Of a stretch of DNA of 64,000 nucleotides, positions 13,972-25,809 are shown one piece after another; the first letter of the stretch is position 1; each line of letters opens with the position of its first letter. Below the pieces are notes generated by a model, which saw nothing but the letters and a program-made list of their open reading frames with translations, was not told the DNA's origin and did not search any database. The DNA is from Desmodesmus armatus (taxonomy: Eukaryota; Chlorophyta; Chlorophyceae; Sphaeropleales; Scenedesmaceae): positions 62,001-126,000 of the forward strand of contig VIIQ02000577.1 of assembly GCA_007449985.2 (NCBI GenBank), read 5' to 3'. A program made the translations under genes and the position numbers.

Positions 13972-16158
13972 ATGGCCTTTGAGCGAGGCAGGGGCGGCCG
14001 TGGCGGTGGCCGTGGTGGAGGCAGGGGTGGTGGCTTCGGTGGCCGCGACGGTGGTGGCCGTGGCAGGGGCGGGTTTGGTGGTGGCCGCGGTGGAGGCAGG
14101 GGCGGTGGCCGTGGTCCCCCCCGTGGGGGCCGTGGCGGTGGCCGTGGGCGTGGAGGAGGCCGTGGTGGTGGCCGCGGAGGAGCCAAGGTCATTGTGGAGG
14201 CCCACAGGCACGAGGGTGTGTTCATTGCCCGTGGCAAGGAGGACAGCTTGGTGACCCGCAACATGGTGCCCGGTGTGTCGGTGTATGGCGAGAAGCGCAT
14301 CAGCACTGAGGTTGGTGAGGGCGAGAAGGTTGAGTACCGTGTGTGGAACCCCTTCAGGAGCAAGCTGGCAGCTGCTATCCTGGCAGGACTGGACAACATC
14401 TACGTCAAGCCAGGTGAGCTTGTGGCGCTGTGGGGGGGAGATAGGATGTAGCAGCCACCAATATGTTGACCTTTTGTGGCGTAGCTGTCTACGTTGTTAG
14501 TGCTGCAGCAGTGGTGGGCGCCTGTTGGTTGCTGACTGGTAGCGAGCCCAGTCCACCTACACCCTGCAAACACTTAATCGACTATGTTCGTATGACGTGC
14601 AGGTTGTCTTGTACAAGCATACAAGGCTTCCTCCTGGTGCTGTTTGCTGATGACTGCGTGTGTGTTGGTGCTGTGTGTCCTGCAGGCTCCAAGCTGCTGT
14701 ACCTTGGTGGTGCCTCTGGTACCTCTGTCAGCCACTGCAGCGACCTGGTGGGCCCTGAGGGTGCAGTCTACGCAGTGGAGTTCTCACACCGCAGGTACAA
14801 ACAGCTTTTCAGTTTCAACATAGCGCCCTATGAGTGACTCATGCAGTGATGTGTGATTCAACATGTGTTCATGTGTCACATAGAGCATGTCATGGGTCTT
14901 GGTTCAGCATGCATGCGCTGCGCTTCCGCACTTGAGTCTTGTTGGTTAGGGGCCAGGGTGGTGTGTTGTTTTTGCTGCTGGATTGGGCACAAGTTGTTCA
15001 GCTGTCGCACTTGCAATGATGCTGAACCCCCATTTGATCCTCCCCCCTCCCCTCTGCAGTGGCCGTGACCTGGTCAACATGGCCAAGCAGCGCCCCAACG
15101 TAATCCCCATCATCGAGGATGCACGCCACCCACAGAAGTACCGCATGCTGGTGCCCATGGTGGACGTCATCTTTGCCGACGTGGCACAGCCAGACCAGGT
15201 GAGAGATCTCTCACAAGTTTGTGATTCTTCTCATACGGCAAAAACTGTATGGTTAGCGGCACTATATGGCTAGACAGCGCCTTGTTGGAGAAGGAGGGGA
15301 TTGATGCATGCTGGCGCCAGTAGGAACAACTGCTGTGCTGGCCTGCCTGCTTGCCCGGGGACTTCTTCTTCCTGTTCACCCGGTCATGCGCGAGTCTTCT
15401 GGTTCACAACAGCCAGCACCAGCTCACAGTCAAAGACAGCCTTGCAACTGGCTGCACCGCCAGCTCAGCGCTGATCATTGACTATGCTGTGCTGATGATA
15501 TTGCCTGGACTGTCTGTTCCCCTCACTCCCTGCAGGCCCGTATTGTGGCTCTCAACGCCCAGTACTTCTTGAAAACTGGCGGCAACTTTGTGATCAGCAT
15601 CAAGGCCAGCTGCATTGACAGCACAGCACAGCCCGAGGCCGTGTTTGCACGCGAGATCAAGAAGCTCATCGAGTCACAACTCAAGCCCAAGGAGCAGGTG
15701 AGACTGGTACTCTGGCAGCATGATGATGCAGCATGATGCATCATCATGCAGCATGCTGCTGATGACACCAGCCGCCAGCATGTAGTGTGTCTGTCTGCGT
15801 ACAGTCTTTCGGCACCAGCAGACCTCAAAGTGCCGATTGAACAAAGCAGTGTCACCTGCGATCCTTTACAGTAAGCCTGATCTGCATGTTCAACCGGCAT
15901 TATCCAAGCCACAGAGAGTCAGTGTTAGTTACATAGTTGGCGCTGTTGGTCATCAGTGCTGCTGCAGACATCGCGGTCACCAACATGCTGACGCACTCAG
16001 CCACCTGCCTGTGCTCACTTTTGCCAACACCAACTCACGCGCTGTGCTGTGCTGTGCTGTGCCGCCCTGCCGTCCTGCAGGTGACGCTGGAGCCATACGA
16101 GCGCGACCACGCGATGGTGGTTGGTGTCTACCGGCCACCACCCAAGGCGGCCAAGTGA
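13972..16158 (+). CDS. Fibrillarin, rRNA 2'-O-methyltransferase of box C/D snoRNPs
   Basis: The methyltransferase subunit of box C/D snoRNPs, which methylates ribose in pre-rRNA and histone H2A glutamine in the nucleolus. Five exons give 309 residues, the normal family length: 13972-14413, 14686-14794, 15060-15198, 15536-15697 and 16081-16158. Residues about 4-70 form the glycine/arginine-rich GAR domain, made of GGRGGG-type repeats. The folded part begins at [20 protein letters not shown]. The SAM-binding core is [15 protein letters not shown], followed by [14 protein letters not shown] and later [18 protein letters not shown]. The C-terminus is [17 protein letters not shown]. The first ATG directly precedes the GAR domain, which fixes the start. 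The strong G+C skew of exon 1 reflects the glycine codons. The gene is convergent with cpSRP43. Confidence 0.97.
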
Positions 16159-16880
16159 ACAGCACCCCGCTGATGCTGTGGCAGGTGGCTGCTGAGCTGT
16201 GGCTGTGGGTGCTGCAGGAGTGTACTGTATTTCTTTTCGGGTATCGGGCGGCTGCTGGCTGCTGCTGGCAATGAAACAAGCTGAGCTGAGCTGCTAGAAC
16301 ATCCATGTCATGCTCTGGTAGGCCTGCGACATGCAGGCAACGCGTTCAGCAGCAGTTGAGCTTAGTGATGTTTGTGCGCTCAGCTGGCAGGCAGTGTTGC
16401 ATCAGGGCGCTGCTGCCTTTGACTTCTTGATGCTGGTGTGTGAGATGCTGGCGTGCCCCTAGTTGGCAAGCATCAGTGGGTGTGTCTGCAGCACGCACAC
16501 CTCTCTGCTGTGCACCAGCCAAGTATAGGTTGGGCCGGTATGTGCCACAGCCGTTGCTGGGTACTGCTAAGGTGGCAGCTGTATGCACAGCATCATGTGG
16601 TATGGTGGCGGTCAAGTGGTTGCCATACTGTCACAGAGTGTGTGCTGGTGGCAGGATGCTGTTGAGCAGGTAGCTGTTGCCTTGTCTATATGTCACGGTT
16701 GCTGGCAGCAAACTACTGTATTGTTGATGCTTGGGTAGGGGGTTTGTGTGACAGGGCTGCAGGTACAGGGCTTGGGTTGTCTGACAGGGGTTTGGCTGGG
16801 TTGACTTGTGTTGTTTGCGGCAGGATGGGCTCCCAACAAGCAACTTGCATATAGCTTTGAGGACTAGGCGATGGTCAAGA

Positions 16881-16885
16881 TGTAA
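16881..16885 (+). terminator. Possible TGTAA poly(A) signal of fibrillarin
   Basis: Chlorophyte-type signal about 720 bp after the stop codon. It is the first TGTAA I noticed downstream on this strand. Confidence 0.35.
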
Positions 16886-17123
16886 CGTTGCCAAACATAG
16901 TTTTGGGGCTTGACCAAGGGTGGATGGTGATTTTGTTAGGGCATGTAGGGATTGCTGACACTGGTTGGTGTGTATGTTTTGAGCCATGCAACATGCCCCA
17001 CAGTGCATGTGCTGGGCAGGCCAAGAGCAACCATACAGTAACTTCTTTGAACACTTATGACCATGCAAAGGGGAGGGTTCTGTGCACTCTTCTGACATCG
17101 GAACAAGTACGATCAGCACTGCT

Positions 17124-17128
17124 TTACA
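17124..17128 (-). terminator. Possible TGTAA poly(A) signal of cpSRP43
   Basis: TTACA on the plus strand, read as TGTAA on the minus strand, about 400 bp after the cpSRP43 stop codon. Confidence 0.35.
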
Positions 17129-17527
17129 GTGCAGGTCAGCACCATGGTACACCCCCTGCAACAGCACCTGTGAGCAATACCAACTCCTGGTATCTATAAC
17201 ACAGGACACAGGTCTGCTGCTGTCAACCATGCTGTGCACATCTGCACACGGTACAATGTCCTTTGACACGCATACCTACAAAACCCAGGGCTGCACGCAG
17301 GTCACCAGAAACGGCAACACTGCATGCCAGCATCAACAAACCACATGTCGCACTGGTGTCGACGAAATAATCCAAAGTGCCACAATGGCACTTCGTGCAC
17401 CCCAGACACAGATACATGACCACCCCAACAACATGTAAGGCAGCTGGCTCAGCTGCAAGCCACAAAAATCCCTTGGCATGCCCAAAACTCAACAAAAACC
17501 GTACCTGCATATCCCAAGCCCCCTCCC

Positions 17528-20500
17528 TCACACAGCCACAGTCTCTCTGCTGCTCACTGCTGCTGACGCAGCGGCCACCACAGTGCTGCTGCCGCTGTGC
17601 GATGCTGCTGCATCGTGCGCACTGCCTGTGCCGTTGCCGCTGCCGCCATTGCTGCCAGCATCTGCTGCCGCCGCTGCTGCTGCCGCCGCCTGCTTTTTCT
17701 TCTTCTTGGCTCCCGGCTTCTTGCTAGGCTTTTTCTTCTTGCTCATTTTGAGCCCCTTGAACAGATCTGGCTGCTGCGCCCGCAACTCGTCAACCAGCTC
17801 CTGCAGGACAACATAAACAGACACAACGTTGTGTTAACCAGGCACAATCAGGCATTGCAAAGCTTGTGGCTGTGGCTGTACGTGGACCCCCTGCTGTCTT
17901 TGAAGACACTACATGCAGCTCGTACACAAGCTCAAGTACGGCAACACAACCAGAGACAATCCACTGTATGACTTGTGGATGTCGCTATATCCAGAGATGC
18001 TTGGGTCCTGCAAGCTGCCACATCCATGCCATCCAACAACAGAACAGCAGCCGCCCATATATGAGCAGTGCCGTCAGACTTGCATCGGCCTTGTGTGCAA
18101 TGCGCCAACCTCTGCAACACTGACAGACCGCACTATCCTGTCCTGCTGCATGCCACCATCCCTTGCCATGCACCCGATGCTAGTCCGCCGCTGTTAGCAC
18201 ATTTACCAGTGCCATCCGGCCTGCTCATGCCCCTGTCGGCAAAGCCCAGCTTCTGGCGCTCTGCTCTGGCAACACAACCATGTGCACAGTGCAAGTTGCT
18301 GCACTCCCAGGCCGCCTCCGTCCTGCTGGCTGCTGCCGTCATTAGCTCGCCAAGCATCACCACCATGCGCCGTCAACATCCCGACATCCCATGAAGCACT
18401 CTCGCATCACTTGTGCCATTTGAAGTCTCTCCCAGTCCTCTCTCCCCACCTGAGGTATGTGGCTCTCATCCTCCCAGGAGTCTGGCCGCCCGTCCCCCCA
18501 CTGCACCAAGTACTCCCGCGACGTGCCCCACTGCTGCACATCCAGCAGCGCTGTCACAGGCGCCCGCTCCAGCCCACTGGTCCAGTCCTCTATGAGGTCA
18601 GGGGCAACAAGACTGTCTGGCAGCCACTCATCAGGCGTGTCATCCTGCAATAGCGCCAACACACAGGAAACACGCAGCGCAAGGGTGAGGCTGCCAGTGC
18701 CCTGGGGTTTGTATGCAAAACACAGCTGCTGGTGGGGGTCTGGGGAGGACTCCGGAGTTCTCCTTTGTAAGATGAGAAATGATCAGAGTGTGTAGCTACT
18801 TGCAGTTTGGTCTATTACTCGGGGTGCACACAGGCTCGACCATTGAGCCCAATGCCAGCAGGCACGCATCAGCAAGCTCCAATAGCCACGCATTGAAGGC
18901 GATGTCCACAGTGTTGCTGCAGCCATGTTGCATGTGCTCTGACCTTGTACTGCACGAGGTACTCCTTGCTACTGCCGGCTGCTGCTGCACGCTCATCCAG
19001 GATTTTGGCTGGCTCCACCTCCTCATACAGCCTGCACAGCACACCACAGCACAGGACACCACAGCACAGCACAGCACATCACAGGACAGCACTGCGTTGG
19101 GTGGCGGTCGCGGGGATGTTGATACTTACAGGCTGCATGCGTGCAGGTAACGCGCCTGTGGTCGTCCCGTGTACTCCTAGTAGGAGGCCACAGGCGACTC
19201 AAAAGCAGTCAACCACGTCAGCCACTCAGCAAGGTGCCAACCCCAGCGCAAAGCAAGCACCCATGCATGTGTCATGCCCTGCATGCAGCGCTCTCCCTCT
19301 GCACACCTGCAACATAGCGTCCTACATGCATGACCCTTTCCCTGCCAAGCATATGTGTACATTCACACTCAGCAGTCTGCTACGCAGTTCCTTCCCATGC
19401 CATGCCCTTACCTGTCTGTCAGCTCTGCCGCCACCTGTTCCAGTGACATGATCCGCTGCAGCACACCCATGCTGGGGGCAGGCTCTTGCGCAGGTTCTCA
19501 ACCAGACTCACTACATCACGACCTGAAGCCACACACACCACAGCAGGCAGTGACGCCACACAGCGGTGTCAGCAACAGCAATCAGGAACAAAGGCAGCAG
19601 CAGCAGCAGTGCAACCCATGTGTGCTCAGACGTGCGTGGCAATAAGCCATACAGCAAGCCTCCATAAGTCCACTTGCCCTGTCAAGGCATGGTGCACTGG
19701 CCTGCTACGTTGTGTGTGCACTCTGGCAGGGTCGTTGGGTATGGCATAGGTGCTGGGCATCTTGGAAAGCGCGATGCTGTTGAAGAGGCCCAACAACCAT
19801 GCCACAACCAACAACCCTCTGTTACCACTGATGCAACGTACAAGAAGCGCGTGCACGTAGCAAGAAGATAGCGCAACGAAGCTGAGGACAGTGACACCAG
19901 CTGGGACAGCACCATCAACCCCTGTTCTGCTGGCTGCGCACCTACTAGCCTACTAGCCCACTGTGCCCTTCAGGTCCCTCCGCCTGGGTCCCTCCCTCCC
20001 TCCCGCTTTGCCTGCCTCCCCCCTCCCTCCCCTCTCCTGCCTTTCCTCCCCTGTCTCCCTTCCTGCCCGCCTCCCTTCCTGCTCCCCCCCCCCCCCCCGG
20101 CCACACCTTGCTTGTCCTTGACAAGTGGGTCTCTCTCCATCCCTTCCCCCCCCCCCCCCCAAACACACACACAAACACTCCCCCCCCCCCCTCACCTTGC
20201 TTGTCCTTTATGAGTGGGTCTGCCCCAGCCTCCAGCAGTGCTGCCATAGGTCCAGTGTGCATGTAGCCAGACGCCATGTGCAGGGGCGTGTAGCCTGCAC
20301 ACACGTGCACGCAGCACCAGGGCGCAGCAGAAGCTATCAAGCTAGCGAAACCATGTTCAAGCACTCACTAGCCGCATCGCATGCGGTAACAAGCTGCTGC
20401 TGGTGGTGGTGGTGCTGGTGGTGGTGCTGTGTGTGGTAGTGCAAGTTGCATGCCTGCTTGTGCTGGCACTCACCCTCCTTGTCCTGCAGGTTGATATCTG

Positions 20501-21926
20501 CGCCTGCATCTATCAACAGCTTCACGCACTTGGCGTTGCCGATAGCGGCCACAAAGTGCAGCGCACTGCAAGCACAAGCGGACACACACAGCAGCATCAG
20601 CAGGCGTGCAGGGCAGCCGGATGCAGCTGCAATGACGGCACCTACGCCCAACGCCGCACTGTCTCACATGAACCAGCACTGCTAACCCAGAGACTCGTCT
20701 GGATGGAGCATGACCCCAACACATCTCTACTTATGTACGTCACTTATGTATGTCTAAAGCTGAAACATCCATGGCGACCAATCAGAGCTGCGGCTGTTGG
20801 TGAGGCTGCCTGCCCAGTGGGGTTGGTGTGACCGTCAAAGGCATGTCCGAAAGGCTGCCTGCTGGCGCTGCTGCCCACCTGCGTCTGTTTTCGTCGACCA
20901 CCTGGCTCAGAATTTGCCGCCCGTACTTCAGCATGGATGTGAGGGCCTCCACATCCCCCTGCACGACAGCACAGCACAGCACAGCACAGCACAGCAGCAT
21001 ACAGCTTGCCCTCAGATGCGATCTTCACCACCCACTGCAGAACGTACAGCTGACAGAAGATTCAGTGGTCCAGCAATGCCCACCCGCAAACGTCAGAGTG
21101 CACGCAAGTGCACATGGTCTTCCCCCTCTGCACGACTGTGTCGCTGCATCACTTTGTGCTCAAATGCTTTCGGCATATGCCCATACCCTCGGCAGCTAGC
21201 TGCTCCCAGCAAAGCCCTTGCAGCTGTGTGTCACAACATGCACAAAGCACACTGCTAGATGCGTCAATTCACACACAGACACATGCTGAAGTTCCTGTGT
21301 GAGGCCACACCTTCTTTGCTGCCTGCCACCAGCGCTCGTCAAAGTCACGGATGAGGTCTGCGGACAAGTTGCTGGCCAGCTCCCTGCACAGGACCACATG
21401 AAGCAGGGCGAGCACTGTGGCTGTGCCTGAACACACTACATAGGCACTTCACAACCAGAACGAGCCTGGATAAAAATGCCTTGGTGCAGGACGTGCGATG
21501 CAATGGGGCAGTTCAGGGACGATCCCAGACTAGATGTAGGGGCCATCAACCAGCTGCTGGGCAAAAGGGCCGAGCTTACCAGGTGTCCGCGCTGCCGTCC
21601 TTCCAGTGCACCCTGTATTCGACGACCGGATCCTGGCTGTCAAGGTTGGCACGGATGCCGCGCAGCTCCTCAACCGCATGGATCCCGATCTCTGCATCTG
21701 TTGCTGCTTCTGTGGCTTCTGCTGCTGCTACCACCACCCTGCGAGACTGACGCCCGTGCCATTTGTCTGATGTGCTTATTGATGCATGACTGCAGCTGGG
21801 GAGCAGCACAGAGATATCTGGTGTCGGCCTTGGAGTCCAGCCTGTGACCTGTACTGATGGCACCCGCTGCTGTCTGCCCACGCCGGAGCAAGCAGCAGTA
21901 GGACGGGCACAACGGGTAATCTGCAT
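17528..21926 (-). CDS. CAO: Chloroplast signal recognition particle 43 kDa subunit (cpSRP43)
   Basis: Stromal chaperone that pairs with cpSRP54 and carries light-harvesting chlorophyll proteins to Alb3 in the thylakoid. Nine exons on the minus strand: 21926-21580, 21383-21311, 20958-20879, 20565-20474, 20294-20196, 19522-19412, 19031-18944, 18644-18450 and 17800-17528. The order matches the family. First comes a transit-like N-terminus ending near RRVVVAAAEA, then chromodomain 1 (VVEYRVHWKDGSADTW), ankyrin repeats (SALHFVAAIGNAKCVKLL, YTPLHMASGYMHTGPMAALL), chromodomain 2 (KEYLVQYK + DDTPDEWLP) and chromodomain 3 (REYLVQWGDGRPDSWEDE). The tail is rich in lysine and alanine (KKKKPSKKPGAKKKKK). 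Exon 6 read from its best acceptor is one base short of the needed phase. An alternative acceptor (exon 19496-19412) restores the frame and gives 443 residues. Exon 9 is the least conserved part. Confidence 0.9.
20084..20221. repeat. Poly-C tracts and duplicated end of cpSRP43 exon 5
   Basis: Three long C runs (20084-20098, 20146-20160, 20180-20191) flank a 29-bp imperfect copy (20104-20132) of the end of exon 5 and its donor site (20193-20221). The copy has its own AAG/GTGTGG junction in place of AAG/GTGAGG. Long homopolymers here also make sequencing errors likely. Confidence 0.8.
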
Positions 21927-23816
21927 ATCAAATAACTATACTGACTGCAATTGAGTGCTTCAGGCGATGGCCAAGCTACAGCATCGAGACCGAGAGGGTG
22001 AGTGGGACAGGACAGGACACCGACACGGCCTGCTGCGTCCACGTTTTATCTTAGAAGAGCATTAAAAGCTTGCAACGAGCCTGCCGTAAGCTGCTGCTTC
22101 AGATCTTCTGCCAACCTGTAACTGATAACAATGAGTAATCTTCGTTCAAGACAAGGCTCTACAGCTTACTAGAAGAAGGCTTCACAGCAGTGCGTTTTTG
22201 CAGACACGCTGGTGACTTCGCCGCTGCATGCCTGCAGTTGGGCTGATAAGAAGCTGTCTCACAGCAGACACCGCCCCCAAACTGCTTGACATGGACTTGC
22301 TGCCCCAGTGCTGTCATGCCTTCCATTCCGGATTCAGGGTACCGTCGAGTACCTCTGGAGGTACACCCCTGCCGGATGAACCACCAAAACCGAGGCTGGG
22401 TAAGACCAAGGGCACTGTATGCACTGGTGCCAGCAGCTCAGCCACTGTTTATCATTATTAGGGTGGTGGGTGGAACGCCTCATCCCAGTAAATGGCTTTC
22501 TTCAGGAGAAGGCTTCACAGCTTTTCCAGGAGTGGCGCTTAACAGCTGCAACTTTGCAGGCAAGCTTTGACTTTGCCGCTGCAGCCTGCGGGTGGGCTGA
22601 GCAGAAGCCGCCCCACAGCAGACACTGCCTCACAACTGCTTGGCGCTCAGCACTCCAGCTTCTTTCATGTAGTGTTGGCTTCTTTACACAATGCCCCCAT
22701 CCACTTAAAGGGAACCAACTGAGTGTACTGATGTTGCAGCCAGCTTGCTGAAGCCCGCTATGTTGGCTGGGCAGCATAGTCATATGCAGGCCCTGGTGAT
22801 TGCGGGGTTGCCAAATGGTTGCCAGGCACACCAGGCAGCAGCAACCAGCCCCTTAGCAGCCCTGGTGCTGTGACAAACAACGGCGTAGGCAGCACAGCCC
22901 ACTGTTGCTTCTGTGTCAGCGGGAGCGCTCCCCTGCGGGACAGTAACAGCAGGATCATCAAGGTATCATGGTATGTTTGTCTGTGCAAGGCAGACGGATC
23001 CTCTCTAGAGTAGGGTCCAGTGCCGGCCCTAAGAAGGAGCAGACAGCACCACCACAGCTACAGTTGTGTCACTGAACAACACTGTGTCAGAAGCAACCTC
23101 TGTCAGAAGCAACCAGATATCACACACATCACACCTGCAAGCTGCTCTGACAAACTTGTGTCCACAATTGAATGCTTCATCAATGAGAACACTACGCATA
23201 CTCAATCACATGCAATATTGTGATCTGCCCCCTGCCACATCAAGCACACAAGCGACTCTTGGCAGCGGCGGTTGCGCATCACTGACTGTCAGTCCTGGCA
23301 AAACTTCATGAATACTGGCGTTTTTCAGCCAGGACGCAACCCTCCTTCCATCTCAACCCACCAAAATGCAATTTTGCAGAGAAACTAGATTGCAAGCCAC
23401 CAGAAAGCATGCACTGCCCACCACAAAGGCATGAGAGACTTATAGCTGCTGCAGGAGCTCAGCCAATTGCTACGATGGAACAGCAGCAACAGACCGGCAA
23501 GACAGGACGCGCCAGCCATCGTTGCTTTGCATCGGTGCACCAACAGGCACAGCACGCCTGTGCTGTACCAATGCACCAAAGCACAACCTTCATGATAGTT
23601 TTGCAACCCCTGACCAAGGCCGTATGAGCCAGGTATTTGATGAAACGCACCCCCAAAAGTATGCAGGGAAACTAAAGGCGCTCCGTGATTGTGCATGGAT
23701 GGCAGGAGAGTGTCCCAACACTACAGAAACAGCAGACCACTACGTGCTGCACATGGTGCAGATCAAGCTTACTCACAACCCAACCACTACCTGAGACACA
23801 CCCGCCACTGATCAAC
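21927..23816. other. Intergenic: cpSRP43 promoter side and DUF1772 copy 1 downstream side
   Basis: No gene is supported. It contains a diverged tandem duplication (22175-22289 and 22508-22643). A plus-strand frame around 23640-23790 includes CPNTTETADHYVLHM, faintly like the zinc-binding tail of LINE proteins, but this is too weak to call. Confidence 0.45.
22175..22643. repeat. Diverged direct duplication, two units of about 115-135 bp
   Basis: Unit 1 (22175-22289) and unit 2 (22508-22643) both start GAAGGCTTCACAGC. They share blocks such as GACTTYGCCGCTGCA, then GTGGGCTGA/GTTGGGCTGA, CACAGCAGACAC and CTGCTTG. The offset is about 333 bp. No known element is recognised. Confidence 0.6.
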
Positions 23817-25000
23817 TTATACAGCGCCCCGGGCCACTGCTGCAAGCATTGTCACAAATGCGGACAAGGCCAGGACCGTGCGTCCGTGGTGGAGCCTGCC
23901 CCACTTGCGCTGAAGTGCTGGCAGCTTGGCTGGATCCTTCTCATCCTGCAGCACAGAAAAGGAAGTGAACGAAGCAGACAAGGTAACTGATAGGCACAGC
24001 TTATTGGGCAATCAGGTGCACTCACCCATGTTTAAAAGCTCACTTTCAGGATCACACCTCCTGTTTGGCCCCAAAAGGCCTGCACCACCAAGGTATTCAA
24101 CTCTCTCAATCGCACAAAGTGCTGGTGTGCCCCACCTGTCGCATGATCCTCTTGGTGGTGGGCATCAGCACCAGCATTGTGTAGGGGAATATTGCAAACA
24201 GCAGGCCGCTGGACAGTGACCACAGCGCCTTGTTCTGCTGGTCTGATGCCTTGGCTGCTGCAATGGCGGCTGCATGGATCCCGGCAACAAGGAATGAGCC
24301 CTGCAGCTTGAAGCCCCTGCGTGCGTAATGATGACATAAATCATAGTCATCTGCAAGCTACTTAGAGCACGAGCTGCACCGGGCCAACGCCATCGTCATC
24401 GTGCAGCAGCCATAGGAAGAATAACGCTTGGGTACCAAGCTACGGCATGTGTGCAGGTTGGTGTATGGTGCCGGGTGTGCAATCCTGCAGCTCAGCAGTG
24501 GCGCACACCTGGGGTACATGTCGCAGAAGTAGTCATGGAAGGCGTTGTAGCTGTATTTGAGAGCTGCAGGAAACTCGATTGCAGATATGAACAATACGCC
24601 CCCAGAAAACAGGCCTGCGATCACCAGCAGCATGACAGCAGGTCAGTAGGTGACGCCCATGCGTGGCCATAACCATTTGAGGAAGCAGGGTGGAAAGGTC
24701 GGTTGCTGGACAACTCGTGACAGACTAGAAGCGGTTGAAGACCAATCATGACATGCGGCATTCGGTCGGCGCACAATCATGCTGCAACTGAGACAACTGT
24801 CACCCTACCATGCTGATGAATACCCAGTACCTGACCGATTGAAGACAAGTGCCACCCTACTATGCTGCTGAATACCGAATACCTGACCATGCTGCTGACT
24901 CAGCACTGCTGAGCTGCATCACCAATTTGCTGCTGTTGTGCTGCTCACTGCTGCTGTACCCACCTGTGGCACCCAAGGCAACAGCGGCTGCAGCTTCCAT
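23817..25000 (-). CDS. DUF1772-like small membrane protein, copy 1
   Basis: Predicted 150-residue multi-pass membrane protein. Four exons on the minus strand: 25000-24964, 24614-24509, 24316-24136 and 23945-23817, all in frame. It starts MEAAAAVALGATG and continues with the hydrophobic stretch GLFSGGVLFISAIEFPAA, then FHDYFCDMYPR. A second hydrophobic block (LWSLSSGLLFAIFPYTMLVL) leads to MPTTKRIMRQ, DPAKLPALQRKWGRLHHGRT and a last helix. The N/D/E-P-x-LxKW-xxLHxxRT layout and about four helices fit the DUF1772 (anthrone-oxygenase-like) family. The biochemical role is unknown. The middle two exons (106 and 181 nt) match copy 2 at 33358-34554 exactly in length, while the introns do not align. 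The gene is divergent from the OleA-like gene. Confidence 0.82.
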
Positions 25001-25809
25001 CTGGGCTCTGGGGCTCTGTCAAGTGAGGCTCTGTCAATTGAGCCTTGATCAAGTGAGGCTTTATCAAGTGAGGCGTCCAGAAAACAAAGTTCACACTGCT
25101 GGCCCTCACTGCCTGGTCCGGTAGTCAGTGCACTGGTTGTGTTAGCTGGCTGTTATTCACGGGGTCGTTGCAGTGGAATCAACGCAACCAGTCAGTGGGT
25201 AGGGGATCCGGATATGCACATCAGCCCGCGGAAGTGCGAAGTCCGGGCCAACAGGTGTACCATGCGGGTGGAACACCCCTAGATGCAATTATAATCACCT
25301 TTTCAACTGCTGTATAAGCAACTCGGACTTGATTTAGGTGTCCGCTACCTGCTGCCTGTCCACATTCTGGCCCGCAGCGCTGCACGGCTTGACTCAAAGA
25401 CAAGAGATCTTTTGTTACGTCAGAGCGTCAGCACCTGACACAAAGCCTGCAGCTTAGATAGACTTACTTCTGCACAGACTAGCTGTTCGCGGCACTGGGA
25501 AAGTTGGACCTCTAGGTGGGCGATATGCAGAGCACTGATATTGAAACATCCGTCCCCGTTTGGGCTCGATAAACGACTTTTAATAGTTGAAATAAACTTT
25601 CAGCTAGTGTTGTGCTGTGGTTGCTTGCCTTGTGCAGATCGACTTCAAGCAGGTCAGCAGCCTGCAGGCTGGCAAGCTTGGCATATGCTGGTGCTTGGCA
25701 TATAACATGCATGTCTTGAGCAATCGTGGTGGGCCCAACTTGGCAACTATGCCAGCAGCAGCAGCAGCAGCAGCGTGCTAACACACCGTTTTGGATTTTG
25801 ACGTGCAGG
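25001..25809. other. Divergent upstream region of DUF1772 copy 1 and the OleA-like gene
   Basis: No gene is supported. A short imperfect repeat of TCAAGTGAGGC(T) occurs at about 25018-25076. The two divergent start codons lie about 810 bp apart, so promoters for both genes should be here. A CAG run sits at 25752-25773. Confidence 0.45.

Larger units (their letters stand above)
16159..17527. other. Convergent intergenic region between fibrillarin and cpSRP43
   Basis: No gene is supported. It probably holds two facing 3' UTRs. A TGTAA for fibrillarin lies at 16881-16885, and the reverse-strand equivalent for cpSRP43 at 17124-17128. A 212-codon open frame on the minus strand (16631-17269) has no recognisable domain and looks like chance. 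Confidence 0.5.

Noticed and set aside
15715..15765. Palindromic ATGATGCATCAT cluster in a fibrillarin intron
   Set aside because: It is a simple repeat of CATGATG/GCAGCATG words, with no snoRNA C and D boxes in the right places.
16631..17269. 212-codon minus-strand open frame after fibrillarin
   Set aside because: No domain, signal or homology pattern, and it lies in the facing 3' UTR region.
23640..23790. Possible LINE zinc tail, CPNTTETADHYVLHM
   Set aside because: It lacks the paired cysteines and any flanking element sequence.
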